A stretch of 64,000 nucleotides of DNA from NCBI GenBank assembly GCA_030374805.1, contig JARGSG010000138.1, positions 37,138 to 101,137 on the forward strand, written 5' to 3'. The stretch comes from Gracilaria gracilis (Eukaryota; Rhodophyta; Florideophyceae; Gracilariales; Gracilariaceae). Positions 31,201 to 39,852 of this stretch are shown one piece after another (within the stretch, counting starts at the first letter, position 1; each line of letters begins with the position of its first letter). A program made the translations under genes and the position numbers. The notes under the pieces were generated by a model. The model was not told where the DNA came from. It saw nothing but the letters and a program-made list of their open reading frames with translations, and did not search any database.

Positions 31201-32308
31201 AGCTCCTGTAGTGGCGAAGGCCTTCCTGGAGAACTGGGTTTATCCGTACGGAATACCAAACTACTTGCTAACCGATAACGGAACTCAATTTGTCTCTAAG
31301 TTCTTTGAGACTGTATGTACCGCTTTGGGAACCAAACACGTACTAACGACCGCGTACCATCCGCAAACAAATGGTCAGGCCGAACGGTTTAACAAAACAC
31401 TCGTGGAGAGGTTACGCCACTACGTAGCGGACCATCAGAACACTTGGCACGCGTATGTGCAACCTCTTACGTACGGTTACAACCTACAGATCCATCGATC
31501 TCTCGGTACCGCACCGTTCGACGTTGCGCTAACGCGTAAACCCCCAAGCGTTCTGCTCGGTGAGCCCAGTACGTCACTGGACCCAACGACGCCTACACAG
31601 CCCACTGCCGCTCGGTTAAAACGCTACACGCTCAAGCTCCTACAGGCCACGCTGCAGACCGCTCGGACAAAGTTGACCCGCGCCCAACAGCGCTATAAGG
31701 AAAACTTTGATAAATCCGTACGGTACACGCCGAGCTTCACCCCTGGGGAAGAGGTGTTTGTTGACCGACCGGACTATAAGAACGCAGAGGAGGACCTTAC
31801 GGATCAGGAACGTACGTATCGGAAACTCTTACCGAAGACGGTTGGCCCGTTTAAGGTCGTATCCGCAACGGACGCCACTGTCACTCTGAACCAAGACGGT
31901 ATTCACAACACCGTCAGTATTGACAGAGTGACAAAAGCCCCAACTGCACGGCCAACAACCGCACCGGTTACTTCCGAACGGACATGCGGCACAGTAGGTG
32001 CCGATCCTGAAGGACCGTATGCGGACGAACCTGTCGACGACGAGCCTACCTCACCGCCCGGAACAGTTCCAAGCGTGGTAGAGCGTGTCGTGGACCATCG
32101 CAACACTCCGAACGGGCAAGAATACCGCGTACGGTGGCACGGTTACCGTACGGATCAGGACACGTTTGGACCACCCGGACACATCCCCCGACACTTCATT
32201 GCCCACTACTGGCGTCGCAGAAACCGTATGGTATCTGCAACACCTTCAGGAGGGGAAAGGGGAGTGCGCGGATCTCAAGGTCCGAACGTACGTGCTGGTA
32301 ATGCATGA
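28244..32308 (+). CDS. Gypsy pol: protease, RT, RNase H, integrase, chromodomain
   Basis: A 1,354-residue intact frame. The protease carries DSGAG at residues 20-24. The reverse transcriptase has FCVDYRRLNATT, FSTLDANSGYWQ, MPFGLKNAPATFQ and catalytic YLDD near 479. RNase H starts near DTDACDRQVG (about 629) with TTERECLAVVW. The integrase zinc finger is H-H-C-C near 880-925 (HYPRLVGH, CRTCPATKG); the core has MDIVGPL, DNGTQFVSKFF and HPQTNGQAERFNK. A C-terminal chromodomain (VVDHRNTPNGQEYRVRWHGY) spans about 1,279-1,330 and would bind histone marks during integration. The listed start codon is GTG; the frame is open for at least 150 bases upstream toward gag, so translation by gag-pol frameshifting is likely. 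Confidence 0.95.
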   Translation: MHVSVGLNTALMYPLTGVLDSGAGPCLVHKRHLPPNWRSKLRPDVRPRITDASKNRMDVVGVLPLMVRIGDLNVRVQFLVVSNLSTSVLLGTFFIDKYVLAILPPKRTILLRHSKPVSIQSSAYGPNAPSAPEPDPERETPSNKIHVARPVVLPPMSETNVWVTTKTSGLVFLQSHHRTGSTLELTLLAGGVMELRQDIPFLVRVANFSDRSVRLHKNTVIGLALPSPVALITPQPSSRSDESKEGEHIPIWGNNSEREYKDTKQEQETVRKDENDWTSKVQISPEYVTERDKVIELLRPFADMWDGHLGTIAAAKHRIHLEPGSKPIFQMPYRAGPARRELERKEVTKQLAAGVIEPSSAEWASPVVFALKKDGSLRFCVDYRRLNATTVRDTYPLPRMDECIDSLGDAQIFSTLDANSGYWQTEMDEADRDKTTFTSHMGLYRYRRMPFGLKNAPATFQRALDIILSRVKWQYALVYLDDVIIYSRTLEEHYDHVRTILHMLRSAGVTLRLDKCYFFSGTVDYLGHVIRPGKLQESLKTQNAIKQAKPPTTQTELPSFLGLCNVFRRFAANFARIAALFNRKLEKGQPTKFETLTDTEYEAFDELCQTLIRPPILAIPRQGYPYVLDTDACDRQVGCTLLQKQPDGGLLPIGYWSRSLSKTERQYSTTERECLAVVWAILHLRLYLEGQRFTVRTEHHSLRWILNLADASGRLARWRLRLMEYDFDVVHRPGIKHQAADALSRIRTDGEDDAPLDKEVPCLLVNDRTDDGYLITNITVNGDEYSDVCVDWPTPERKSAGIPEVLAVTSEKTNIVPLTVEELVRAQADDPFCESVRKDIGNGVTLFDIDRNGLIVRKAPLDGAIQKVVPASLQARVLYLAHYPRLVGHPGSTRMYESLRRDFYWPHRANDVFQTVRDCRTCPATKGTHFKSQKLLKLFPAAGPLEFVAMDIVGPLTKSVNGYQYILVITDRFSKIARSIPLRSTTAPVVAKAFLENWVYPYGIPNYLLTDNGTQFVSKFFETVCTALGTKHVLTTAYHPQTNGQAERFNKTLVERLRHYVADHQNTWHAYVQPLTYGYNLQIHRSLGTAPFDVALTRKPPSVLLGEPSTSLDPTTPTQPTAARLKRYTLKLLQATLQTARTKLTRAQQRYKENFDKSVRYTPSFTPGEEVFVDRPDYKNAEEDLTDQERTYRKLLPKTVGPFKVVSATDATVTLNQDGIHNTVSIDRVTKAPTARPTTAPVTSERTCGTVGADPEGPYADEPVDDEPTSPPGTVPSVVERVVDHRNTPNGQEYRVRWHGYRTDQDTFGPPGHIPRHFIAHYWRRRNRMVSATPSGGERGVRGSQGPNVRAGNA

Positions 32309-33277
32309 GTTTCGAGCTACGGCTCGAAGCATAATTTACTGCCTTTATCGTACGATACTGGTTTGTCTGCACAGACACTCAACCGTTTACGTACGGTATG
32401 TAGCATCTACTTTTTCGACTTGGAACGTATCGCGTTGTGTTTTCGAGAACAACGCGTTTACTCTACTGTCTACTTGCTGGGAATTCCGAACGGGCGTGGT
32501 ACCAATCGCGAGCACGAATGAAGTATTGCTCTTCAGTTCCCCGCAAGGACGAATGTGGTACAGTCGAAAACCCGTACGGTACGACACGTCACCCCCGTGA
32601 CGGCAACACCTCTTCGTAATGCTGGACGTACAACGCCACGTCATCTCTGTGCTGTACCCGAACGGAACTGCATGCGCTCTTGCGCCGCATACGCAGAGCC
32701 AGTCGGGCGGCGCCGCGCGGTTACTTGCAAGGCGAATCAAAAAAATTGTCGCGGAAATTGCCTGCCCGTACGGTAGCAAAAACGGCGATTCAGTGTTTGG
32801 CCGCTAGCCCCGAAACGGTGGCGTTTCAGGCGCTCAAAATGCCCGATTTGGACTCGCCGCACGGTCAAAATACTTGTGATTTTTTGGATCGCACGCGCGC
32901 GCCTCTACACGCAATACTGTGTACCGAATCGGTTACTGACGCACGCGCGGGGCGCATACGCTCCATGCCCGAGTAATTTGCAATTTTCTGAGCCCGACCG
33001 GTGCGTGTCATTGCTGGAAGACTCGTCTGGCTGGCGCGACCGTTTCCGTTCGGACCGTGCACAGTATCACACTGTGACTGTCACTGCACGACTTCCGTCA
33101 CCGAATCGCGTCCAATTCGTACGGTCGCTCCTTGCTCCCACAGACGCCCCTCGCCCGTATGGGCATGATGAGCGCTGCCGGTCCTTCGATCGTCAGTCTA
33201 TTCACGAACGAGAATCACCGCTTCGGACAAGACCTAAGCGCACGAACGGACACGCGACCGCTAAGGAACCACTTGCC

Positions 33278-33470
33278 GGGCGTTCTCCTTCAAAGGCGTA
33301 CCGCGCGCGTGCCGATATGAACACCTGCCGGACGTTCTCCGTCGAGACATACCGTGCGCACCGATTCGGGGACGCGTCGGACGTTCTCCTTCGAGACGAA
33401 GCGTGCACGCCGATACGGACACCCGTCAGACGTTCTCCATCGAACCGTACGTACCGATTGGGTTACCCGC
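33278..33470 (+). repeat. Short tandem repeat, about 50-bp period, four copies
   Basis: GGCGTTCTCC or GACGTTCTCC begins at 33,278, 33,331, 33,380 and 33,429, each followed by a TCGAGAC-like segment and a CGTGC-rich part. Confidence 0.7.
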
Positions 33471-33574
33471 AAGCCTTCGCTGCGGTGAGCATCTGTCGAT
33501 ATTTCCGCTCGTACGTAACACGGTGAGCGCTCCGCGACGAGTCCATTCGTACAGTATCTTCTACAGTCACCTTC

Positions 33575-34645
33575 GGAAAATTGGGCGTAGCTTCGCCCCG
33601 CCAGTGATGGGCACCTTTCCCGAACGGATATCCCCAATCTTACCTTTACGTACGGCGCTACGACGACCGGACACGCGCACGTTCGGTGCAGTCTTGCACG
33701 AAGCAGCCTCGTTCGTTCAACGCACGGAGTCTCATGCCGATGCCACTGCGTGCACCTGCTCGGCGCTGATCCGTTTGGTTTGTCGCTTTTCTCCCGCCAC
33801 GGTTACGCCGTTTCGTTCCTCCGTAATGAAAATTTTGCCATGGCTTCGCCCCGCCCTTGGAGGGCAAATTTTCCGAAACGGATACCGTAGGCCCGAATGA
33901 CCTCAGCGTACACCGAATGGATCAGTACGAGACCATTGGCGGACTTTCAGGGCTCAACCGAATCGAATCGAGCGCTGGAAGGCGTCAAAATGCTCCGATC
34001 GGATGGGTACGGCGTCGAATCCTATCGGACTACGCTGACGCCGCGACCACGGGCGTTCCCGAAGGTGGCCGTCGTTAGGCACCACAGCCACCTCGTGCCT
34101 TATGTTGTCCACTCGGATCCCCATAAGCACCCACCGCTCGTACAGTACTCTCTGCCGACCGCTTGGGAAATTTTGACATGGCTTCGCCACGCCCTTTCCG
34201 GGCAATTTTTCCAAACGGACACTGCGGCGTCCTGTTCACCGTGTGAACTCGGTATGGACCTGGTGTGTATTCCCAAACGGGTAGCACCACGCGGACACCT
34301 CACTGTCGGCGTAGCTCGGAGCTTATAAGCTCCGCTCATTACGCTCCGTATGGTGTCCGTCGTGGACGTCCAAAGAAACGGCAGGTATACCTCCGATCGG
34401 ACTCGTGCGTATGGAGTGTCAGGGACGTCGACACCGCTCAAACGGGCACCTCTGGGCTGCACAGATATACGCCGTCGCGTACACTCTGGGTGACGCGTAA
34501 TGCGTCTTTGATCTGCCGTTTGCGTGCCAGCGCATGTCGTTCCGCTCGGTTTATTCCCCCCCCACACGTACTAAGGCTACTTTTGTCGCTGCGGCTCAGG
34601 AAATTTTGGCATGGCTTCGCCCCGCCCTTCTCGGGCAAATTTTCC
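33575..34645 (+). repeat. Four dispersed copies of an AT-armed stem-loop
   Basis: Copies at 33,575, 33,828, 34,165 and 34,599. Each has an arm like GGAAATTTTGGC, a core GGCTTCGCCCCGCCC, and a return arm GGGCAAATTTTCC, followed at once by a CCGAACGGAT-like motif. Arms pair in each copy despite substitutions. Confidence 0.75.
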
Positions 34646-34736
34646 GAACGGATGCGATGGCGCCCTCTCGACCACGTGGACATAGGCGTAGCGACTTAGC
34701 GACGCCGCGCGGCGCTCCGAGGGCGGAGTGCAAGTG

Positions 34737-34748
34737 TAGGAGGGGGAT
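34737..34748 (+). promoter_or_regulatory. Gypsy polypurine tract
   Basis: The purine run TAGGAGGGGGA lies immediately before the 3' LTR at 34,750, the expected plus-strand primer. Confidence 0.75.
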
Positions 34749-34749
34749 C

Positions 34750-35293
34750 TGTAGTATAGTGGGCCCGAGTTGGTGCATGGTGTATCCGATCGGCCGTTCA
34801 CGTACAAAGGGGTAGTGCACGATGGGCTGGTGCCGTGGCACCGCCACGTGTACGATTTGGTGATCAAGTGCCGGACGGGTTGGCACAGCGTACAAGTTGG
34901 CCATGTGTACGGACTTGGTAGTGATAGTGCAAATTAGACCGATCGTACAGTAGTTAGTAATGGGGCCCAGACCCGATATTTAGTTGTAGCTCGGATCTCC
35001 CGAGGCCCCAATCGTAAACGACAAGCATATTCTGCCGAACGTCTTCTTCGCTAGTTTGCACTAACGATAGACCGCACGGCTACTCCTTTATTGGGTTTCT
35101 CAGACCGTTCGTACCCTTCCGCACGTTCCTGTACGTGCCTGGTGATACCAATCGTCCACTCTCCCTTCGACCGCCCGGTGCTTCCGCCCCTTCTCTCCGC
35201 TCGGATTCATTACAGTCACAAGACTGTACGCTACCGCCGCTCCCGTCTCAAGACCGCTTCGGGACTCTCTCCTTTTTTGTGCATTATACCACA
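34750..35293 (+). repeat. Gypsy 3' LTR
   Basis: 544 bp, same ends as the 5' LTR, differing by about seven substitutions by eye (for example CCGAGGCCCC for CCGAGTCCCC). Confidence 0.95.
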
Positions 35294-35675
35294 TGTACGG
35301 ATTACAGTGTATTGGCACAATGTGAATTTGTGCATGGTCATCGTTATGTGTAGGCACGTAACTTGTTGAGTAGGCACGTAACTTGTTGTGCACTGTTGTG
35401 CACTGTTGTGCCTTGTTAGTTGTAAGCTGTCATGAATTGTGGCAGTGTTACCATGTTATGTTAGATGATGATTGGTAGTATTGAGTGTCCCCGCTTGGTG
35501 GCTTAGGTTTTACTCCGAGTGGAAGTGAGCGGTAGTGCGACGACGTAGTGCTATACAAGTTGTGACAGAAGCACCTCCAAGTAAATCCGAGCCAGAGCTG
35601 GCGAAATTCCTTTGCATATCCCCACCTTCCCTTTGCATCAACCTTCACTTCCCAGCTATAACCTCCATCACACGC

Positions 35676-36070
35676 ATCATCGGCACCCGATATGTTCCAA
35701 ACCGAGATGCCATTTTTCCAACAATCAGTTTGGAGAATGTTGCTTCAAGCTTCACTACCGCCATTTCCAAATGTGGTGTGAGCGGTACAAGATGCAACGC
35801 ATTTTCGTAAATGGACCTCACAAATGCGCAGTACAAACTCACACAGCTGCGTGTATCAAATCCATCCCGGTGCAAACCAGCACCGGCTAGGCTTCCTAAG
35901 CGACGTTGGGCATTTTGTACGCGTTCCATGTGCTTCTCGGCTGTTACTCCACTGGTGGTTAGAGACACCCCCAGATATACTGCACCACGTACCACGCTCA
36001 GCTTATCACCAGCAAGTGTGAATATTGCAGAGTGATTCTGGTTTGCAGGCAGTTGCAGTACCATCGACTT
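35676..36070 (-). pseudogene. LINE ORF2 fragment right of LTR B
   Basis: ORF2 from GKSIVLQLPA-like to the RFGTYRVPMMR region. It joins the 24,309-24,840 fragment across the LTR B insertion. The N-terminal 15 or so residues of the open frame come from the inverted segment and are not LINE-encoded in this sense. Confidence 0.85.
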
Positions 36071-36468
36071 GTCGGGCAAAGAAGAGACAACTGTAGGACG
36101 AATTTCTTGACACCTCCGAGGACGAAACAGCATCTCAAACAGTGAACCGAATCAACTCGGTAATGAAATTACGATCTCAACATAGCGCACGGGCACTGGA
36201 ACTTGGAAATCCATTAGACCCACAGGACTATGCTGAGTTTATTGCCGAGTACCAACCACCAGAATGTGGGGTGAAAACAGTCCCATTTGACGTTCTGGAC
36301 TCGTTCCGGATTGCATTGGAAGAGTCGATCAAGGATGCAAAGAAGGGAAGATTGATTGGACGTGATAACGTGGCGTCGGAAATGCTACAGGTCAGTCCAA
36401 CTTTGTGCGCGTCCACGCTACTCAAGCTGTGGCGGGCGTGCGGCAAGTTGGCATATATACCTTTAGCG
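36071..36468 (+). pseudogene. Inverted LINE ORF2 fragment
   Basis: Plus-strand ORF2 piece from the linker before RT (VNRINSVMKLRSQHSARALE) to GKLAYIPLA, closing the twin-primed structure. At 36,469 it meets copia A RNase H. Confidence 0.85.
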
Positions 36469-36723
36469 TGTACCGCTTCATTCCGACAACCAATATGCCA
36501 TTGACTGGGCTGTTGGTGAGCGATGTCCTTCCGGTCGGGCAAAGCTTGTCGACGTGAAGGTACATTTCGTACGGGAACTGGTCAAAGGGTCCATCATCGA
36601 CATCAAGTATGTTCCAAGTGATTTGAACGACGCGGACATCTTAACGAAGCCACTTGGTCCTTCTGAGGTTCAGGCGATCATGAGACGCAATGGACTTGGA
36701 GGGGAACTCGAGGAGGAGTGTTG
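36469..36723 (+). pseudogene. Copia A RNase H C-terminus, plus strand
   Basis: Reads VPLHSDNQYAIDWAVGERC to GGELEEEC and stops at TGA inside the LTR start. It is clearly related to, but diverged from, the tandem-unit version (LVDVKVHFVRELVKGSIID). Everything upstream is missing. Confidence 0.88.
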
Positions 36724-37470
36724 ACGTATGGATGTGGTCGAGTGCCTCTCAGACCTCTGCAAGACAAAGTTGCAGGGGAGCATGGGCACTTTTGGGACCT
36801 GGTGCAGCAAAAGCACATATGCGTGTGTTTTTGAACCCAACGTGAACTTGCAATGTTATTGGCTCCTGCAAATGGCGAGATGCAACGTGGTGCGCACAAG
36901 TGGACGGTTCTGTGTGAAGTAATAGGTGCTGAAGATACAGGTGGTGCGCTGTGATTGGCTGCAGCTCGTTTCTTGTGGCCACTTATGCAGTAGCAGAGTA
37001 TGTGCACATATGGGCCCTGTAGCGCGGTTTGGAGCAGATATGCGTTTGCACATTATTCTAAAGGGGTTTAACACAGAATGTGCGATTCTGTGCTGCGCTG
37101 AGGGGTTGGCAGCGCCAGGCCGAAATCAGTGATTTTTTGGATCTGATTGTTTGAAGGAAGCACCTGGCTTTAGATCTGGCGCTGTTTGGATTAGTCGAAT
37201 GTTTGAATTAGATGTTTTGAATTCGTATTATGTTTGCGCGCGCTTCCGTTGTACGAGTGTACACTTTGAAAACGTGTGCCGTGATGTCGCATGCTGCGAC
37301 GGCGGCGGATGCGCCGGCGGCGAGGCGCGCTAGGGTATTTGTAGGTTCCCATCACTATCGGTTGAGTAAACTCGGGAAAAAGGTGGCCTACCCCTTTCAC
37401 TTGTTCTCCTCTATTTTTCTTCTCTATTGTCTTTCTTCTTACGTCTCTCTAACCTGCGTTTACATTATCA
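36719..37470 (+). repeat. Divergent LTR A, plus strand
   Basis: Starts TGTTGACGTATGG after the tract GAGGAGGAG. It follows LTR A in order (GCAGGGGAGCATGGGC, AAAGCACATATGCG, GATTGGCTGCAG) but with many substitutions and a decayed central palindrome. The right end near TTATCA is approximate. It represents an older copia A insertion. Confidence 0.75.
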
Positions 37471-38790
37471 CATTGTGCATCAATACCTGGGTTACCTTCA
37501 CTTGAGACGTATACCAATGCTTGGCCCACGCTGACGTTGTGCGAGTTGCTGCAGTCTGCAGGCGATATAGCGCCTGCTCCAGGTTCTTCTGTCGTCGTTC
37601 GGCTTTACTCATCATCTTTCGTGATGACATGGCATTCGAGATGGCGGTGAAGTTAGGCATGTGTGTGTACCCGGCTGCCCACATTCTTGCAACCAGTTTT
37701 TGAGCAACGTCAGACGCAGCCACGATTTCCAATATCGAACGTCCTATAAAAGACAGAGCGATGACGCAACGGCTTGGAAGACCACTGCGAAGGTGTCTCA
37801 TGAGAGGGCGGTAAGGGCCGCGCGGTATGCCACGGTAGTACTGCGCTTCCATTTTCGGGGGCCGAGATTGAGATGTCGGCAGTGGAGCATATCCTCCAGA
37901 CTTGAGGTTTTGAGCCATCTTAGCCATTCGAGTAAGAAACTCAGGTGGTAACTTGTTCAGTGACCGCGACTGACCTTCTCTTGCAATCTGCGCCCAAGTC
38001 TTTACATCAGTATTTGTTCCAGTCCTTGCTTCAGGGACAGGGTTTCTCTGCGGTTGTGCTCGTCCAATTTTGGGCGGAGCAGTGTTAAGTGGCTGTCTGT
38101 TAACGGCCGTTTCCACAGGCCGTGCTTCAATTTCTGGAGCACGTTGCTTTTGCTTCTGTTGTAGTACCGTGGCACCGTTGCGAGGGGATTGGAGCTGCTG
38201 GGTGAGCCGAGCAACTTGATCCTCTAGTGTCTGGCATCTCCTCAAGATCGACTCCCATTGCTGTTTTGGTATCTGTACGACTGCAACAGGTGCGCTAGAG
38301 GGCGCGCTGGTGTGGTTGATGGGGTGCTCGGCAACCGGTGATGGCGTAGGAGCGGATTCGACTGACGGCTGAGAGCCGTTCCTGGGGCTGCTCGGCGCCA
38401 GAAATGGTCGACTTATTTCATGAAACCGCAAAACGCCGAAAGAGCGATGGCAGCCTTTGACGGAGCAGCGCACAGTGGGTCCAAACTTAGAGTTACCATT
38501 CAGAGTGAATGAATTCTTAGAATGGCATTTTGGGCATTTGATGAGCGTTCGACACGCTCCAAAGGTGGTCCTCGCCTCGTCCGGGGTGCACACAGGCTGA
38601 GAGTCGTTGCGGTCAGGGATCGGCGATACTTTCTTCCGAATGGTCTTGATAGACCTTGTTTTCAAGATTCGGATTCTGGTTCGCTACTACCATCAAGTGG
38701 GAAGCGAATGCCTTCCATGGTCTCCCCGGGGTCAGCCAAAGGGCTTAAATGGTTCTCTATGTTAGAGGACGTGGTTTGGTGGGAAGTCAT
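37471..38790 (-). pseudogene. LINE ORF1 fragment, frameshifted
   Basis: ORF1 starts at ATG 38,790 as in the intact copies. A small indel near 38,670 breaks the frame. From 38,665 the frame again encodes ORF1, with the zinc-ribbon motif (CPKCHSKNSF, CSVKGCHRSF), the coiled-coil stretch and the conserved block QYYRGIPRGPYRPLMRHLR, up to the truncation. Confidence 0.85.
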
Positions 38791-39006
38791 TTTTCAATTT
38801 TTTTTGAAATTTTTTCTCAAATTTTTTGTCTTTATCTTTTGTTTTGATGGCTCTCATGGCTTTTTGATGCACTTTTCACGTGTTCTGCGACTTCTTTGTG
38901 TTTTCAATTTTTTCGATTTTTTTGCGCTTTTTTTGGACTTTCTCTCACGAAACCTGCTAAACTCTACTTCAACTACTTTGCACTCGTTCTGCACTTGTCC
39001 AGGTGC
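37471..39006 (-). mobile_element. LINE 5' portion (5' UTR and ORF1)
   Basis: Matches the LINE from its 5' end CCAGGTGC (39,006) through the A-rich leader into ORF1. It stops at about 37,471 beside LTR A; ORF2 and the tail are absent. Independent agreement of this 5' end with 7,028 and 14,515 defines the full-length LINE. Confidence 0.85.
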
Positions 39007-39852
39007 AATGCGAGGCACTCCGAATAGCTCAGCCTTGATATAGTTACTTTCCAGCTTCGATCCAATCTCGTCTCAAATGATTGGATTTATGTGCCCACCA
39101 CCGGCGGCTTCAACACATTGCAAAATACTTGTAACTTTTGGACGATTTGCGAAATCGTCGTTTTTTGGGGTCGTTTGAGGGGGGGTGCCCCAGAAGGGTC
39201 AAAAACGCCGATTTGTCGATGAACTTCGGAGGCTTGTAACTTCTAATCCAGTTACTTGTTCGAAGCGATCTGTAGCTCGTTTGTAAGATAAAACGCATCT
39301 CTACAGATTGTAGGCACCGCCGACAAAAATTTGACAGGGTTCACCCGGATCGGCGTTGAAATTTTTCAATTGCCTGAAATGAGGTTTTTTGGGGGGTAGC
39401 CCCACAGCAGTCAACTCTGGACCCCTGCCTTCGTGCCTATGGAGCGGGTACTACACCCAGAGGGTTTCACAAACCTAAGGCTGGAGGGTGGCAGCCGGGC
39501 CGCCTGCGAAAGTCGTAACACACGGCTTTGGAAGCCCCGACACAAGTGCTCCCACTTAGCCGTCACTGCGTAGCGAACGCGGCCACTCTGGTGCAGTCTT
39601 GAGTGCCTCTGTGGACACACAGGTTTCCGCACCAAAGCTCCGCTTCGACTTGTACCGCTCTGGCTTCCTTCAATGGGTGCTGGCGTTCGCCAAGTTCCCG
39701 AGTACTCCTTCGGCTCTCCGGTTGCAATAACCTGGAGATTCCTGATTGAACAGGGCCTCAGTCCACCGTCCTTTGCAGGAGGGCGCGGCAGGATGACAGT
39801 CTCGTATCACTGCGTCCCTGGACCCGCTTGCACTCACGAACTCCCAGAAGAA
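39007..39852. other. Unidentified insert between LINE and copia B
   Basis: About 850 bp unlike anything else in the window. The left 400 bp holds two G-rich segments (GGGGGGGTGCCCC near 39,180 and GGGGGGTAGCCCC near 39,392) set among AT-rich sequence. The right part is GC-richer and has short open frames on both strands with no recognisable domain. No terminal repeats or duplications are evident. Confidence 0.4.

Larger units (their letters stand above)
32309..34736 (+). other. Gypsy 3' untranslated region with repeated hairpins
   Basis: 2.4 kb between pol and the polypurine tract. Open frames here have no recognisable domain and vary in phase. Contents I can see: four related stem-loops (33,575-33,620; 33,828-33,874; 34,165-34,212; 34,599-34,645), a tandem repeat of about 50 bp with GACGTTCTCC (33,278-33,470), and many CCGTACGG and CCGAACGG motifs. 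Such long 3' regions occur in some plant gypsy lineages; the function here is unknown. Confidence 0.7.
25270..35293 (+). mobile_element. Ty3/gypsy chromovirus-type LTR retrotransposon
   Basis: A complete 10,024-bp insertion with 544-bp LTRs, TGTAC duplications, a primer site, a gag region broken by stops and frameshifts, an intact 1,354-codon pol ending in a chromodomain, a 2.4-kb untranslated region rich in hairpins, and a polypurine tract. By eye the two LTRs differ at about seven positions, so insertion was fairly recent. The whole element is densely marked with CCGNACGG-type motifs not seen in its neighbours. Confidence 0.95.
24841..35670 (+). repeat. Solo LTR B split by a gypsy element
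   Basis: 24,841-25,269 plus 35,299-35,670 make about 801 bp, TGTTGGATG ... CTCCATCA, with 5-bp target duplications CACGC on both sides. No internal copia sequence is present, so it is a solo LTR left by LTR-LTR recombination. The gypsy element entered it at TGTAC. The 5' portion gives the U3 start that is missing from the tandem units. Confidence 0.92.
24180..36468 (-). mobile_element. 5'-inverted (twin-primed) LINE, split by LTR B and gypsy
   Basis: The LINE tail (T run at 24,180) and 3' part of ORF2 run on the minus strand to 24,840. They resume after the inserted LTR B at 35,676 and continue to about 36,070. There the orientation flips: 36,071-36,468 is LINE on the plus strand, from the endonuclease-RT linker (CRAKKRQLL region) to the RT start (ACGKLAY). 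Such 5' inversions are the known product of twin priming. ORF2 is interrupted and non-functional. Confidence 0.88.

Noticed and set aside
32876..33526. Plus-strand 216-codon open frame in the gypsy 3' region
   Set aside because: No domain, Arg/Pro/Ser composition driven by the repeated motifs, and overlapping frames of similar length; not called as a gene.
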